From a virus, in the IMG/VR virus record IMGVR_UViG_3300046004_001612, positions 1 to 27,654 of that record: a stretch of 27,654 bases of DNA; one strand, written 5' to 3'. This document shows, in pieces, positions 9,734-17,618 of the stretch (position 1 is the stretch's first letter; every line of letters starts with the position of its first letter). The notes beneath the pieces are model-generated. The model saw only the letters and a list, made by a program, of their open reading frames with translations. It did not search any database and had not been told where the DNA came from. A program made the position numbers and the translations under genes.

Positions 9734-10609
9734 ATGGCAACCATTAACACACCGCAACTTACCAATACTAACATTAGTGATACATATCTAGGGGTATTGC
9801 ACGCAAGAGGAGTACCTCTATCAGCTACAGGACAAACAAAAATTCATGACGGTTCCGGTGAAATATCAGCTTTATCTCTAGGTAGACAAAATAACGGAGT
9901 AAGTGTAACAGGAGTACTTTCTGGTAACGCTATTGTTAAAGGTAATTCATTGGTTGCTAATGACTTGACTATGCCGAGAATAGATACCGGCAATAATGGC
10001 GATATTGTAATTCGATCTGGTGCCGGTACTCTTGCTTTATCTGGATTTAGTAATGTATTTAATTCTGTTTACGGTTCTTACCCTGATGGTGTTTATGTAA
10101 ATCCAAAAATTACAGTAGCAAATGGATTAATAACTAATATTGAGTCAAGTCCATCAGTAGTATTAATACCTACTCCTACGGCTTTATTTACTTATGAAAA
10201 TAATCCGTCCATTAATACTATTTTAAACGGTCTCAATCAAGGAGGAACATACTTTATAACTGATGCATTTAATTGGGGCGGACTTAATACAGCTGTACCT
10301 CCACCTCGATACGCTATTATTAAAACAAACCTTATATTAGAGTCGAGAGCTGCTGATTTTACGATTGATGTGTATTTAGATGGTAAATGGATAGCTTATG
10401 GTCGAGTAAGAGAGGATCGGAATGACCTTGGAGTTGATACAATGGTTGATTCAAACCAACAATTTTGTATATTACCTTTAACTAATGATCCAATACCTGT
10501 ATTAGCTTCATCTTATTTTCAATTTAAAGTGACGAAGCTAGACGGATCCACTCAAGGCAATTTTAATGGAGCTTCTTTATACGTTACATTAGAAGGATGG
10601 GTGTATTAG
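9734..10609 (+). CDS. Tail-fibre-like structural protein
   Basis: A 291-residue protein with repeats of Gly/Ser/Asn-rich beta strands in its first 140 residues (for example SVTGVLSGNAIVKGNSL and NGDIVIRSGAGTLALSG), typical of fibrous phage tail proteins. A globular-looking C-terminal part follows, ending in the strand YVTLEGWVY. That end resembles the hydrophobic final strands of the next two fibre genes, which suggests a trimerising or receptor-binding tip. No Mtd-type N-terminal domain or collar domain is present. It stands in a run of three separately promoted fibre genes, so it is probably a short tail fibre or its adaptor. The exact position in the virion is not shown by the sequence. 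Confidence 0.68.
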   Translation: MATINTPQLTNTNISDTYLGVLHARGVPLSATGQTKIHDGSGEISALSLGRQNNGVSVTGVLSGNAIVKGNSLVANDLTMPRIDTGNNGDIVIRSGAGTLALSGFSNVFNSVYGSYPDGVYVNPKITVANGLITNIESSPSVVLIPTPTALFTYENNPSINTILNGLNQGGTYFITDAFNWGGLNTAVPPPRYAIIKTNLILESRAADFTIDVYLDGKWIAYGRVREDRNDLGVDTMVDSNQQFCILPLTNDPIPVLASSYFQFKVTKLDGSTQGNFNGASLYVTLEGWVY

Positions 10610-10617
10610 CATCTTAC

Positions 10618-10632
10618 AATAAATAATAAATA
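10618..10632 (+). promoter_or_regulatory. Tandem late-type boxes (two overlapping AATAAATA)
   Basis: AATAAATA occurs at 10618-10625 and again at 10625-10632, sharing one A, just before the ATG at 10634. The first copy leaves 8 nt to the start codon and the second leaves 1. Both match the NATAAATA late consensus of T4-like phages. Confidence 0.5.
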
Positions 10633-10633
10633 T

Positions 10634-11722
10634 ATGCCTGATATAACGATTGTAAAGTTAAAAATAAGACGTGGTTCTAATGCGCAACGCCAGAGTGTTA
10701 TATTAGAGCAAGGAGAATTAGGATATGCAACGGATACAAAGCGGGTATTTGTCGGTGATGGCGTAATTTTAGGAGGAACAGCAGTAGGTAATATTGCACA
10801 TCCGCCCGGAACAACTACTAATTACAGGTTAACTCGTTCAACTGCTGTAGTGGGGGACATAGTTAAAGATCAAAGGTTATTATATCAGCTTACAAGCTCA
10901 GATTATACTCAGACCGGCTCATGGACTTTGTTAAGCCCTTCACCTGATAATTTAACCTTACAATATAATACTAATAATGAGTTAATTATTAAGAATAATG
11001 GCATAACTGGCATTAAATTTGATAGTACAGCAGCATATTATCGTGGAGGTCTAGTTGCTACTACGAATAATGGTCTATCTGCAGATGTTGATAACAGTAC
11101 TATTGTATTAAATGCTTATAATAATTATAAATTAGCAGTTGGAGTTTTAAATGCTGGTAATATATCGAGTTCAGTTTTAGGTAAAGGTTTAGAAGGAGGT
11201 AGCGGCAGTGTTATAAATGTTAACGAAGATCCTTCTATGTTTGGTTATAATGGATCTAATCAACTTACATTAACAGCTTTACCTCCAGGTATTGTAACAA
11301 CAACCTCATTAAGTAGTGGTAGTATTGGGGCTGGTTTATCAATAGCTAGTAATCAACTTATATCTACATTGCAGTCTGTAGATAATACGTCCTTAGAACT
11401 GGTGTCAGGTGCTGTTAAGTTAAAATCCATTACAACTGCTGGTACAACTGCATTTGAAAATGTAACTTATAATACATATGGGCAAATATTAAGTACTTCT
11501 TCTGTAGTGTATGAAAATTTATCTGGTAAAAATACAGGTACATCAGCACTATTTAACGGATATATTGATCAAGACACATTTACTAATCAAACACTACTAA
11601 CTGCAATGTCTGCAAACCCTGCTAATCCAGCAATATGGTCAACTGTAACATTAAGCTCAGCTGGATTTATGACGTTAGCTACTACTATGGGTAGAGTAGC
11701 TATACCTATCTTTAGTTATTAA
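10634..11722 (+). CDS. Tail fibre with Mtd-like N-terminal domain
   Basis: A 362-residue fibre protein. Residues about 7-52 form a domain with the pattern RRGSNAQRQ, GELGYATDT, FVGDG and GG. This pattern is widespread at phage fibre N-termini and resembles the N-terminal domain of the Bordetella phage major tropism determinant. The same domain occurs in the next gene, with 27 of 47 aligned residues identical, so both proteins probably dock to the same site. The middle is Gly/Ser/Asn-rich and beta-prone, and residues about 170-185 (LNAGNISSSVLGKGLEGG) also resemble a segment of the next gene. The C-terminus ends in a hydrophobic strand (GRVAIPIFSY). Late-type boxes precede the ATG. No enzyme motif is seen. 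Confidence 0.78.
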   Translation: MPDITIVKLKIRRGSNAQRQSVILEQGELGYATDTKRVFVGDGVILGGTAVGNIAHPPGTTTNYRLTRSTAVVGDIVKDQRLLYQLTSSDYTQTGSWTLLSPSPDNLTLQYNTNNELIIKNNGITGIKFDSTAAYYRGGLVATTNNGLSADVDNSTIVLNAYNNYKLAVGVLNAGNISSSVLGKGLEGGSGSVINVNEDPSMFGYNGSNQLTLTALPPGIVTTTSLSSGSIGAGLSIASNQLISTLQSVDNTSLELVSGAVKLKSITTAGTTAFENVTYNTYGQILSTSSVVYENLSGKNTGTSALFNGYIDQDTFTNQTLLTAMSANPANPAIWSTVTLSSAGFMTLATTMGRVAIPIFSY

Positions 11723-11733
11723 TATATAATTTT

Positions 11734-13449
11734 ATGCCGAAAAAAATAGAAATTCTCGAAAATACTCTGTTAAAACTACTCGTACGTAGAGGATCAGATG
11801 TAGATAGACAGCAAGTTGTATTATCAGAAGGTGAATTAGGATATACTACTGATACAGAACGGTTATATGTAGGTGATAATCAAAATCCAGGCGGTAATGT
11901 AGTAGGAAACCTCTTTAAAGGGTCAGTTGCAGATATCACAACATTATCTAATGTAGTTAGTGGAGATTTGGCATACTCCACGACTACAAGTAAGCTATAT
12001 AGATTAAAATATAGCGATAGTTCTAATTTAGCAAACTGGGAAGAGGTTGGAGGAGTTTATTCTGCTACTAATAATAGTATTGTTGTATCTAGTAATAATA
12101 CTATTAGTGTTGGCACTCTGTCTGCAGGTAACTTCTCTTTAAATGCCTTAGGAAATTCACTTGAACTTGATGCTAACAATAAAATATCTCTCAGCTCTAC
12201 TAATATTAAGACAAACAGTGTATCTACATATGATTCATCTTATTTAAAATTACCTGCAGGATTATCGATTAATTCGATTGATTATAACTGGCCAACTGGA
12301 GGAGTTGGTTCAGAATTAGTATTAACAACAGATATTAATGGTAATTTACAATGGAAACCGTCATTAGTTAATACAACATTATTTGTTACTGGTACTGCAG
12401 GTCAAATACCAGTAGGTACCATAATGCCGTTTGTATCAGCTGCTAATGCTCCAACAGGTTGGTTACTATGTAACGGTCAATTAGTATTAGGTTCTTCTTA
12501 TCCTTACTTATCTGCTGTTATTAAAACAACATTTGGAGGTAGTGCTACAAGTTTTAATGTACCTAATTTAATTAATAAGACAATATATGGTGTATCAAAT
12601 GATCCAGGTAGTTCAACTGTATACTCCCTTTGTGCTAAAACAACAAATATTGGTACCTTAAGTGCGACAGGCATGTTGTATATTATTAAAGCTGTGCCTG
12701 ATAAGATTGTACAGTCAACATTTACAGTTAATAATGGATTAACAGCAACTGTAAATGGTGTACCATTTACAGGAACCGCAGTATCTACTTTATCTGGTAA
12801 TTTAGCTGTAGGCTTACCTATTCTAGGTGAAGGAGGCATAGTTAGGAGTAAAGATGAAGACTTTGTGTTTGATATATATGGTCGGGTAACCGGCACTATA
12901 ACAGGTTCGTACACTAATGCTGGAGCTGTAACAGCATTAGCGCCACAAAATACTGAATTTGTCAATCATACATCACCTATAGTATTCTTTAAATCACCAG
13001 TAACTATATATCAAAAAGATGTAGGTCCAACAGGTAATACACTATATTCGTTTAGTACAGTGGTTACTGCATATCCATATATTACAGGTATAACAAACGG
13101 TATGGCAACATACACTTATCTTGCTACCGGATCCGCCGTTGCTCCTGCAGCATCAGTACCATATAATGCTAAGAATTTAATTATTCAGACATCTATAAGT
13201 AAGCATGCATGGGGTGCCGAGACTTTAGCTGCAGTTTATGCTGCTTTAAATACTAGTTTAACAGGTACTTCTAGTGAGTATCTATTAGCTACTTGTAGAG
13301 CTCAAGGAAGTTACGATCATCAAACTACTACAACACAGACATTTATTCCTTTATCTGCAAATAATGCAAATAATTTGATATTTACTCTTAGAATGCCAGC
13401 AAATCATATGTTTGATGCAACAATAAAAATCGTAGGATATACACTATGA
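11734..13449 (+). CDS. Tail fibre with Mtd-like N-terminus and phage tail-collar domain
   Basis: A 571-residue protein. Residues about 11-57 repeat the N-terminal docking domain of the preceding gene (RRGSDVDRQ, GELGYTTDT, YVGD). Residues about 224-285 are a clear phage tail-collar domain: IPVGTIMPFVSAANAPTGWL, then LCNGQLVLG, YPYLSAVI and FNVPNL. Collar domains occur in T4 gp12-type short fibres and many receptor-binding fibres. The C-terminal 280 residues are beta-rich without an obvious family and end in IKIVGYTL. Upstream, AATATATA lies 5 nt before the ATG, a degenerate version of the boxes at neighbouring genes. The stop overlaps the next small ORF. The likely role is a receptor-binding or short tail fibre. 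Confidence 0.85.
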   Translation: MPKKIEILENTLLKLLVRRGSDVDRQQVVLSEGELGYTTDTERLYVGDNQNPGGNVVGNLFKGSVADITTLSNVVSGDLAYSTTTSKLYRLKYSDSSNLANWEEVGGVYSATNNSIVVSSNNTISVGTLSAGNFSLNALGNSLELDANNKISLSSTNIKTNSVSTYDSSYLKLPAGLSINSIDYNWPTGGVGSELVLTTDINGNLQWKPSLVNTTLFVTGTAGQIPVGTIMPFVSAANAPTGWLLCNGQLVLGSSYPYLSAVIKTTFGGSATSFNVPNLINKTIYGVSNDPGSSTVYSLCAKTTNIGTLSATGMLYIIKAVPDKIVQSTFTVNNGLTATVNGVPFTGTAVSTLSGNLAVGLPILGEGGIVRSKDEDFVFDIYGRVTGTITGSYTNAGAVTALAPQNTEFVNHTSPIVFFKSPVTIYQKDVGPTGNTLYSFSTVVTAYPYITGITNGMATYTYLATGSAVAPAASVPYNAKNLIIQTSISKHAWGAETLAAVYAALNTSLTGTSSEYLLATCRAQGSYDHQTTTTQTFIPLSANNANNLIFTLRMPANHMFDATIKIVGYTL

Positions 13450-13607
13450 ACGAAGTAACAATAGAGAGTATTAATCTTGAGGATATTATCCTTATTCACG
13501 ACTGTTTATTAACCTGTACCTTCCAAGTTAAAGATTATGAGAAATTACAAGAAGTTCAAAAAATCATAAAAAAACTAGAAGAAGCTATAACAGAGATATC
13601 TTTATAA
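13446..13607 (+). CDS. Small hypothetical protein (53 aa)
   Basis: An ATG in an ATGA overlap with the collar-fibre gene opens a 53-residue frame ending at TAA 13605-13607. The product begins MNEVTIESINLEDIILIHD. Its C-terminal half (YEKLQEVQKIIKKLEEAITE) is a predicted amphipathic helix, possibly a coiled coil. It is the only gene here with a Shine-Dalgarno-like AGGA, 8 nt upstream. The overlap suggests co-translation with the fibre, so a fibre-assembly or trimerisation helper is possible. This is inference from position; no family is recognised. Confidence 0.55.
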   Translation: MNEVTIESINLEDIILIHDCLLTCTFQVKDYEKLQEVQKIIKKLEEAITEISL

Positions 13608-13610
13608 ATA
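13603..13610 (+). promoter_or_regulatory. Perfect late promoter box TATAAATA
   Basis: This matches the T4 late consensus exactly and is followed by 5 nt (ACTAT) and the GTG at 13616. T4-type late transcription starts about 6 nt after the box, so the transcript would begin at the start codon. The box overlaps the end of the 53-aa gene. Confidence 0.6.
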
Positions 13611-13615
13611 ACTAT

Positions 13616-13828
13616 GTGGTTATTAAAAGTCGCGTAGTAGCATTGGGAGAAGAATTTACTGACTCTCTTATTGTGGATCCAAAGCGAGGTAGTATTGTAA
13701 TTAATTTAAAAGTTGAGTTATTTAAGACTTTAGTTAAGGAATATAAAAAACTTAACTACAAATTAGTTCACTCTAGCAGCTTTCCTGAATCTAATACTGT
13801 TACATGCGTGTTTATAAAAGATTCTTAA
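13616..13828 (+). CDS. Small hypothetical protein (70 aa)
   Basis: A 70-residue frame starting MVIKSRVVALGEEFTDSLIV. The GTG at 13616 is preferred because a perfect TATAAATA box ends exactly 5 nt before it, the same geometry as three other genes in the window. An ATG two bases upstream lies in another frame. The protein mixes strand-like and helical segments (INLKVELFKTLVKEYKKLNY) with no membrane segment or cysteine motif apart from one Cys. It sits between the fibre genes and a lectin-like gene and is presumably late. No function can be assigned. Confidence 0.55.
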   Translation: MVIKSRVVALGEEFTDSLIVDPKRGSIVINLKVELFKTLVKEYKKLNYKLVHSSSFPESNTVTCVFIKDS

Positions 13829-13836
13829 ATTAAATA
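13829..13836 (+). promoter_or_regulatory. Late-promoter-like box (ATTAAATA)
   Basis: ATTAAATA begins at the base after the previous stop codon and leaves 6 nt to the ATG at 13843, matching the spacing at 4583-4597. Confidence 0.4.
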
Positions 13837-13842
13837 TGATAT

Positions 13843-15093
13843 ATGGAGCATCCGATTAGTAATTCTAATACGAAAGTTATTCAATTTTTTGAAAAAGACT
13901 TTACACCGTATTCTGATATCGTCTGGTCATTTGATTACTATGTCACAAATTTAGCAGCAAATTCTAATTTAGGATTTTGTGTATTTTTACAAGATTCTTA
14001 TAATTTACCTCTTTCATCGTATCAAGGCGGTAATAGCACAATAGATCTAGGATATTCAGGATTATCAGCTAAAAATACAACCTGGACGATTGCTTCGTCA
14101 TTAAGTGCAGGGCTTTCTGGCGCTTTAATAGGTGTAGGTTTTGATAGTACAGGTAGTTTTGCTGTATCGGCTACTTCTAGCTCGACTGTATTACGTGATG
14201 GAGTTTCAGACAATCAACGTATTAATAATTCCGTCTCTATAAGAGGAGCAGCTCCGTATTATAAGTATAATGAATACAATGTTAATCGTGCATTATCAGC
14301 TTATAATTTTAACGTTTTAGATAGTACTAAAAAAACAATCAGAGCAAGATTAGGTAACGTTGGTAGAACACTATATGTAGATTATCGATATTCTGCTGAC
14401 GAAGATTTTATAAATATTATAACGCAAGATGTTGCATTTACAATTGCCCCTAGCAGTAGGATAAGACCCGGAATAACCTTCGCTACGCAGGTCTCTAGTA
14501 GTCCTAGTGTACCTAGAGTCTTTTTTAGTAATCTAACGGTAGAAGGTAAATCTGAGAGTCCTACACTACAGTATGGTAATGCATTTCAACAGTTAACAAC
14601 CTTTGCTTTAAATACTACTGCTTGTTTAATCTCAGGATGTCCATATGTTGATCCAATACTAGTAACGCCAGCTGCTTTACCTAAATTATTACTCGTAGAT
14701 CCTAGCGTCGTAATTAATAGTGACAATATTGAACAATCAATTGATACTGCTGATATTTCTCTGCATCTTAAATACGCTAAAAATGGCGGTTATGGGTTAA
14801 ATGCAAATATGTCTATATCTGCTACATCTTATGACTACTTTAATTTCGGATATAAATTAAATATAACAGGACCTTGTACGAGTACCTCTCTATATAGAAC
14901 GGATTATTTCAATTATGCGTCTGCAGATAATTCGTTACTGTTATCACTAACTAGTTTTGATGTAAGTAGTAAGTGGCAATTAGTAACCAACTCAGGTATA
15001 TATTATAGTAATAATAATATCAGACCAGTAGGTACATATTCAAGTGCGTCTACCTTATTAACAACTTTCGCTATTACATACGCAAATGAATAA
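13843..15093 (+). CDS. L-type-lectin-like virion protein
   Basis: A 416-residue protein. Residues about 24-235 have the order of strands expected for a legume/L-type lectin (concanavalin-like) fold: VWSFDYYV, LGFCVFLQD (43-51), DLGYSGL (68-74), GALIGVGFDSTG (93-104) and NSVSIRG (129-135). A later half holds RARLGNVGRTLYVDYRY, then RIRPGITFATQVSS and VFFSNLTVEG. Proteins of this kind occur in virions of aquatic T4-like phages and are thought to bind glycans. The C-terminal 180 residues are a second beta-rich domain of unknown type, with a Cys pair near 260-266 (CLISGC). A late-type box precedes the ATG, and the end overlaps the next gene by 8 nt. Probable role: glycan recognition on the particle surface or tail; the ligand is unknown. 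Confidence 0.68.
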   Translation: MEHPISNSNTKVIQFFEKDFTPYSDIVWSFDYYVTNLAANSNLGFCVFLQDSYNLPLSSYQGGNSTIDLGYSGLSAKNTTWTIASSLSAGLSGALIGVGFDSTGSFAVSATSSSTVLRDGVSDNQRINNSVSIRGAAPYYKYNEYNVNRALSAYNFNVLDSTKKTIRARLGNVGRTLYVDYRYSADEDFINIITQDVAFTIAPSSRIRPGITFATQVSSSPSVPRVFFSNLTVEGKSESPTLQYGNAFQQLTTFALNTTACLISGCPYVDPILVTPAALPKLLLVDPSVVINSDNIEQSIDTADISLHLKYAKNGGYGLNANMSISATSYDYFNFGYKLNITGPCTSTSLYRTDYFNYASADNSLLLSLTSFDVSSKWQLVTNSGIYYSNNNIRPVGTYSSASTLLTTFAITYANE

Positions 15094-16114
15094 ATTAGAC
15101 TTTAACATAGGATTAGTAGGAGAGTATAAGGTAAAAATTACCAATAACAATGCTATAAAATTTGAAAGTGAATGGAGTAGGAATACTATCCTTTCTGGAG
15201 GATTAGTTTCTTTATATAACAACAATATTACTGATCTATTAGGCTATGTAGATTTCGGAACAAGTACTGATTTACAAGGGTCCTTAGGATATAAGCTTTC
15301 TGGTATTATTACACCGCAATCTGATAGTAACTTTATTAATGTTCAACGGACTACAGCGAATACCTATTACGAAAATTTAAGCACAGTCATACATTACAAT
15401 GTATATAGTACTATACCAGCAGCTGCAGATTTAGAATTAAATGAATTTGGTATAAAGAGTACTATAAATTCTAGTTCTTTTGCAAGGAATGTATTTGCTG
15501 AACCTATTTTATTAAGTAAAAACGATAGTCTGGAATTTATATACAGACTTAAATTAAATTGGAATACAAGCAGTAAAACATCTTTACAATTTGATACATT
15601 AGATAATTACACATACTATGTACCTATTACAAGTCAAGTATATCAAGTACCTTATGATGATAGAACATATAAATCTGGCAGTAAAATAATTCTTAGTAAA
15701 AATAATGAAAAGCTTCCACAGTTTGGTCGTAATTATCCTAACCCTGTAGTTTACGGCATAATAAATAAGCCATATTCTACTTTTAGTTCTACAGAATTAG
15801 GCGGTTCTATTAATAATACCACTCGTACATATACAGTATCAACAGCTTTTTATAATATATCCTCTACTCCACTCGGTATTTATAAAGATATTAATTCTTT
15901 GTTATTAACACGGGATGATACAGTAGATAAAGCGAGTAAATTCTTTATATCAAGATTAAAATTTCCGCTTGTATTATATCGTACACCTACTGCTAATTTT
16001 ACCTCACTCAATATTAACTGCGAGTGTTGTGAACCAACTGATATCTATACAGTAAGTTCAAGTTACGCAAACTTTTTTACTTACTATATAAATTATAGTT
16101 GGTCTGAAGCTTAA
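15086..16114 (+). CDS. Phage tail/virion structural protein
   Basis: A 342-residue protein starting MNKLDFNIGLVGEYKVKIT, with the ATG inside the end of the lectin-like gene. The first 130 residues follow a pattern common to phage tail proteins: GEYKVKI, then SGGLVSL, LGYVDFGTS and LELNEFGIKS. The remainder is beta-rich, with a CECCEP cluster near residue 310 that could be a metal or disulphide site. It is the last gene of the + strand structural block. Its TAA and the stop of the convergent glycosyltransferase share the palindrome TTAA (16111-16114). Virion role inferred from composition and context. Confidence 0.65.
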   Translation: MNKLDFNIGLVGEYKVKITNNNAIKFESEWSRNTILSGGLVSLYNNNITDLLGYVDFGTSTDLQGSLGYKLSGIITPQSDSNFINVQRTTANTYYENLSTVIHYNVYSTIPAAADLELNEFGIKSTINSSSFARNVFAEPILLSKNDSLEFIYRLKLNWNTSSKTSLQFDTLDNYTYYVPITSQVYQVPYDDRTYKSGSKIILSKNNEKLPQFGRNYPNPVVYGIINKPYSTFSSTELGGSINNTTRTYTVSTAFYNISSTPLGIYKDINSLLLTRDDTVDKASKFFISRLKFPLVLYRTPTANFTSLNINCECCEPTDIYTVSSSYANFFTYYINYSWSEA

Positions 16115-16929
16115 GCAAATAAACAAGCAAAGTAATATTCCCAGAGCTTATAATATTTAAGATACACGCCTGAAGTGTATATGTTTTTATTCCACGGCTT
16201 ATACTCAGCTCCTGTAAAGTGAATAATAGATTGTTGTGATGGAATATATTTAACGTACGGTTGACAGTTATATTTCCCAGGAATAGATTGATACTCTTGA
16301 TCGTATAAATTTAAAATAATCTCGTCATTGGTATACTCGCCATTATTTCGCTCGAATATATCTCTTATAAAATGAGCATATTCTTGTATATTAAATTTAT
16401 ATACATCATATACACAAACACCAGCATTAAATGTACTTTTATTTGCATTTGCAAGACTTAACAGGTTAGGAGAATTACTAAAATTTAAAATATGCTTATA
16501 TAAAAGCACATCTGTAGAAACAGCTGCAATTCCTTTATTAGATGTCGTAATATTAGAGTATAAATTACTAATATCAGAATTAAAAATTAATGTATCTACA
16601 TCTAACCATACAAGTCGATCATTTTTATGTCGCTCTAGGGTAGGTATTACTAATCGATCTAAAGTAGCGAGACTAATCCATTCATGATTAGTTCCTGCTA
16701 CATCAATATTAAAAGTTTCACTAAAGCTAGGTATTACATTTACATGTACTTGACCAAAAAAGTTAAATAATTGAGGAAACTTACTCAGAGTATCTAATAT
16801 ACACTCTTTTGCATACTGAGTTGTTGTATATATGTAGAAAGTATACTTTAATTTTAAGGCATACAAGGCAAAAATATTAACTAAACTATAACGCCACTGA
16901 TTGTCATCAGTAATAGTAACAAATTTCAT
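16111..16929 (-). CDS. GT8-type glycosyltransferase
   Basis: A 272-residue protein with the hallmarks of GT-A fold family 8 (glycogenin/LgtC-like) enzymes, which move a sugar from a nucleotide-sugar to an acceptor. It has MKFVTITDDNQW at the N-terminus (donor-binding start), a DVD metal-binding motif at 110-112 in LVWLDVDTLIF, FNAGVCVYD at 167-175, NDEIILNLYDQ at 201-211, and IIHFTGAEYKPW near 235-246. The ATG at 16929 is chosen over an upstream in-frame TTG (16962). It begins the conserved GT8 N-terminus and avoids a 26-nt overlap with the preceding gene. It is last in a late-type operon (17944 to 16111), so it may glycosylate tail or capsid proteins or host surface glycans as virions form. 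Acceptor and donor are unknown. Confidence 0.82.
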   Translation of the reverse strand: MKFVTITDDNQWRYSLVNIFALYALKLKYTFYIYTTTQYAKECILDTLSKFPQLFNFFGQVHVNVIPSFSETFNIDVAGTNHEWISLATLDRLVIPTLERHKNDRLVWLDVDTLIFNSDISNLYSNITTSNKGIAAVSTDVLLYKHILNFSNSPNLLSLANANKSTFNAGVCVYDVYKFNIQEYAHFIRDIFERNNGEYTNDEIILNLYDQEYQSIPGKYNCQPYVKYIPSQQSIIHFTGAEYKPWNKNIYTSGVYLKYYKLWEYYFACLFA

Positions 16930-16936
16930 ATCAGTC

Positions 16937-17179
16937 TTAAATATTTCCGAGTAAAGTTTCAACAGTTAAGTCATGTTTCATAGAATGGAAACGTTCATCA
17001 ATATAGTTTTGAATTGCAAGAGGTTTAATCCAATTATCATTACTAGCTTTAATATTCCGCTCTTCACATGCTCTAGAAATAACATCTAACCCCTCTACTA
17101 AACACATCCACCGAACAAATTCATCGAATTGCATTGTCTTTGTAGTACCATCTTTTAAATCAAAACTAAACTGTTTCAT
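16937..17179 (-). CDS. Hypothetical protein (80 aa)
   Basis: An 80-residue soluble protein starting MKQFSFDLKDGTTKTMQFDE. An N-terminal beta hairpin is followed by helices (FVRWMCLVEGLDVISRACEE, then IQNYIDERFHSMKHDL). It lies 7 nt after the zinc-ribbon gene and 7 nt before the GT8 start, so it is part of the same transcript. There are no recognisable motifs and no family is known to me. It may assist the glycosyltransferase or the membrane protein, but this rests on position alone. Confidence 0.6.
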   Translation of the reverse strand: MKQFSFDLKDGTTKTMQFDEFVRWMCLVEGLDVISRACEERNIKASNDNWIKPLAIQNYIDERFHSMKHDLTVETLLGNI

Positions 17180-17186
17180 ATAGATA

Positions 17187-17618
17187 TTATACGTTAGTTC
17201 GTTTTAGTTTATCAAATATAGGCTCTATATTCTCGAGATTGATTGGCTCTGTTACTAAGACTATACTGACTTCTGGAGTAACTTTAAGTTTATTGTTACA
17301 TTTACTACAATTAACTATTAACTCTTCATCCATAAAGAGCACAATAGGTATTGTATTATTACCACAAGGGCAATCAATCTGAACTTCTTGCCTAGCTACT
17401 AAAGTATCCAGATTAGTAGTTAGTTCATTTACGTTAGCTGTTAGAGATTCAGCTAACGTTGTTTTATTAAAAAATAAATTAATGTAATAGAAGATAAGAA
17501 ACTGTACAATAGTAGCTAATAAAAATATTTCTGTAAACCCTAAAATGGTTCGAAGTGCAAAGCCAGCGGCTGTACTGACGCAAGCGGTGATTAGTAGAGA
17601 TTTAAGAATAAAAGTCAT
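17187..17618 (-). CDS. Two-TM membrane protein with C-terminal zinc ribbon
   Basis: A 143-residue protein with two hydrophobic segments at about 4-27 and 29-50, separated by a very short turn (GFTE), followed by a helical stretch (51-80). A zinc-ribbon-like knuckle pair follows: CPCG at 83-86 and CSKC at 104-107. The acidic/hydrophobic tail is about 30 residues. The hairpin topology would place the ribbon on one side of the inner membrane, most simply the cytoplasm. Its ATG shares one base with the upstream stop (TAATG). It is expressed from a late-type promoter with the GT8 gene. No phage family is recognised by eye. A holin is conceivable from the two hydrophobic segments, but the ribbon is atypical of holins. 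Confidence 0.65.
   Translation of the reverse strand: MTFILKSLLITACVSTAAGFALRTILGFTEIFLLATIVQFLIFYYINLFFNKTTLAESLTANVNELTTNLDTLVARQEVQIDCPCGNNTIPIVLFMDEELIVNCSKCNNKLKVTPEVSIVLVTEPINLENIEPIFDKLKRTNV

Noticed and set aside
12504-12965. 153-codon open frame antisense to the collar-fibre gene
   Set aside because: Lies wholly inside a well-supported gene with a recognisable domain on the other strand; its composition mirrors the sense codons and it has no box or neighbour.
10634-13449. Diversity-generating retroelement target, suggested by the Mtd-like N-termini
   Set aside because: No reverse transcriptase, template repeat or C-type-lectin variable region is visible in the window; the domain is common in ordinary fibres.
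16929-16962. TTG start giving an 11-residue extension of the GT8 protein
   Set aside because: It would overlap the upstream gene by 26 nt and precede the conserved N-terminal strand; the ATG at 16929 fits the family better.
17187-17618. Holin reading of the two-TM protein
   Set aside because: Two membrane segments alone are not enough; the C-terminal zinc ribbon is atypical and no endolysin or spanin gene is nearby.
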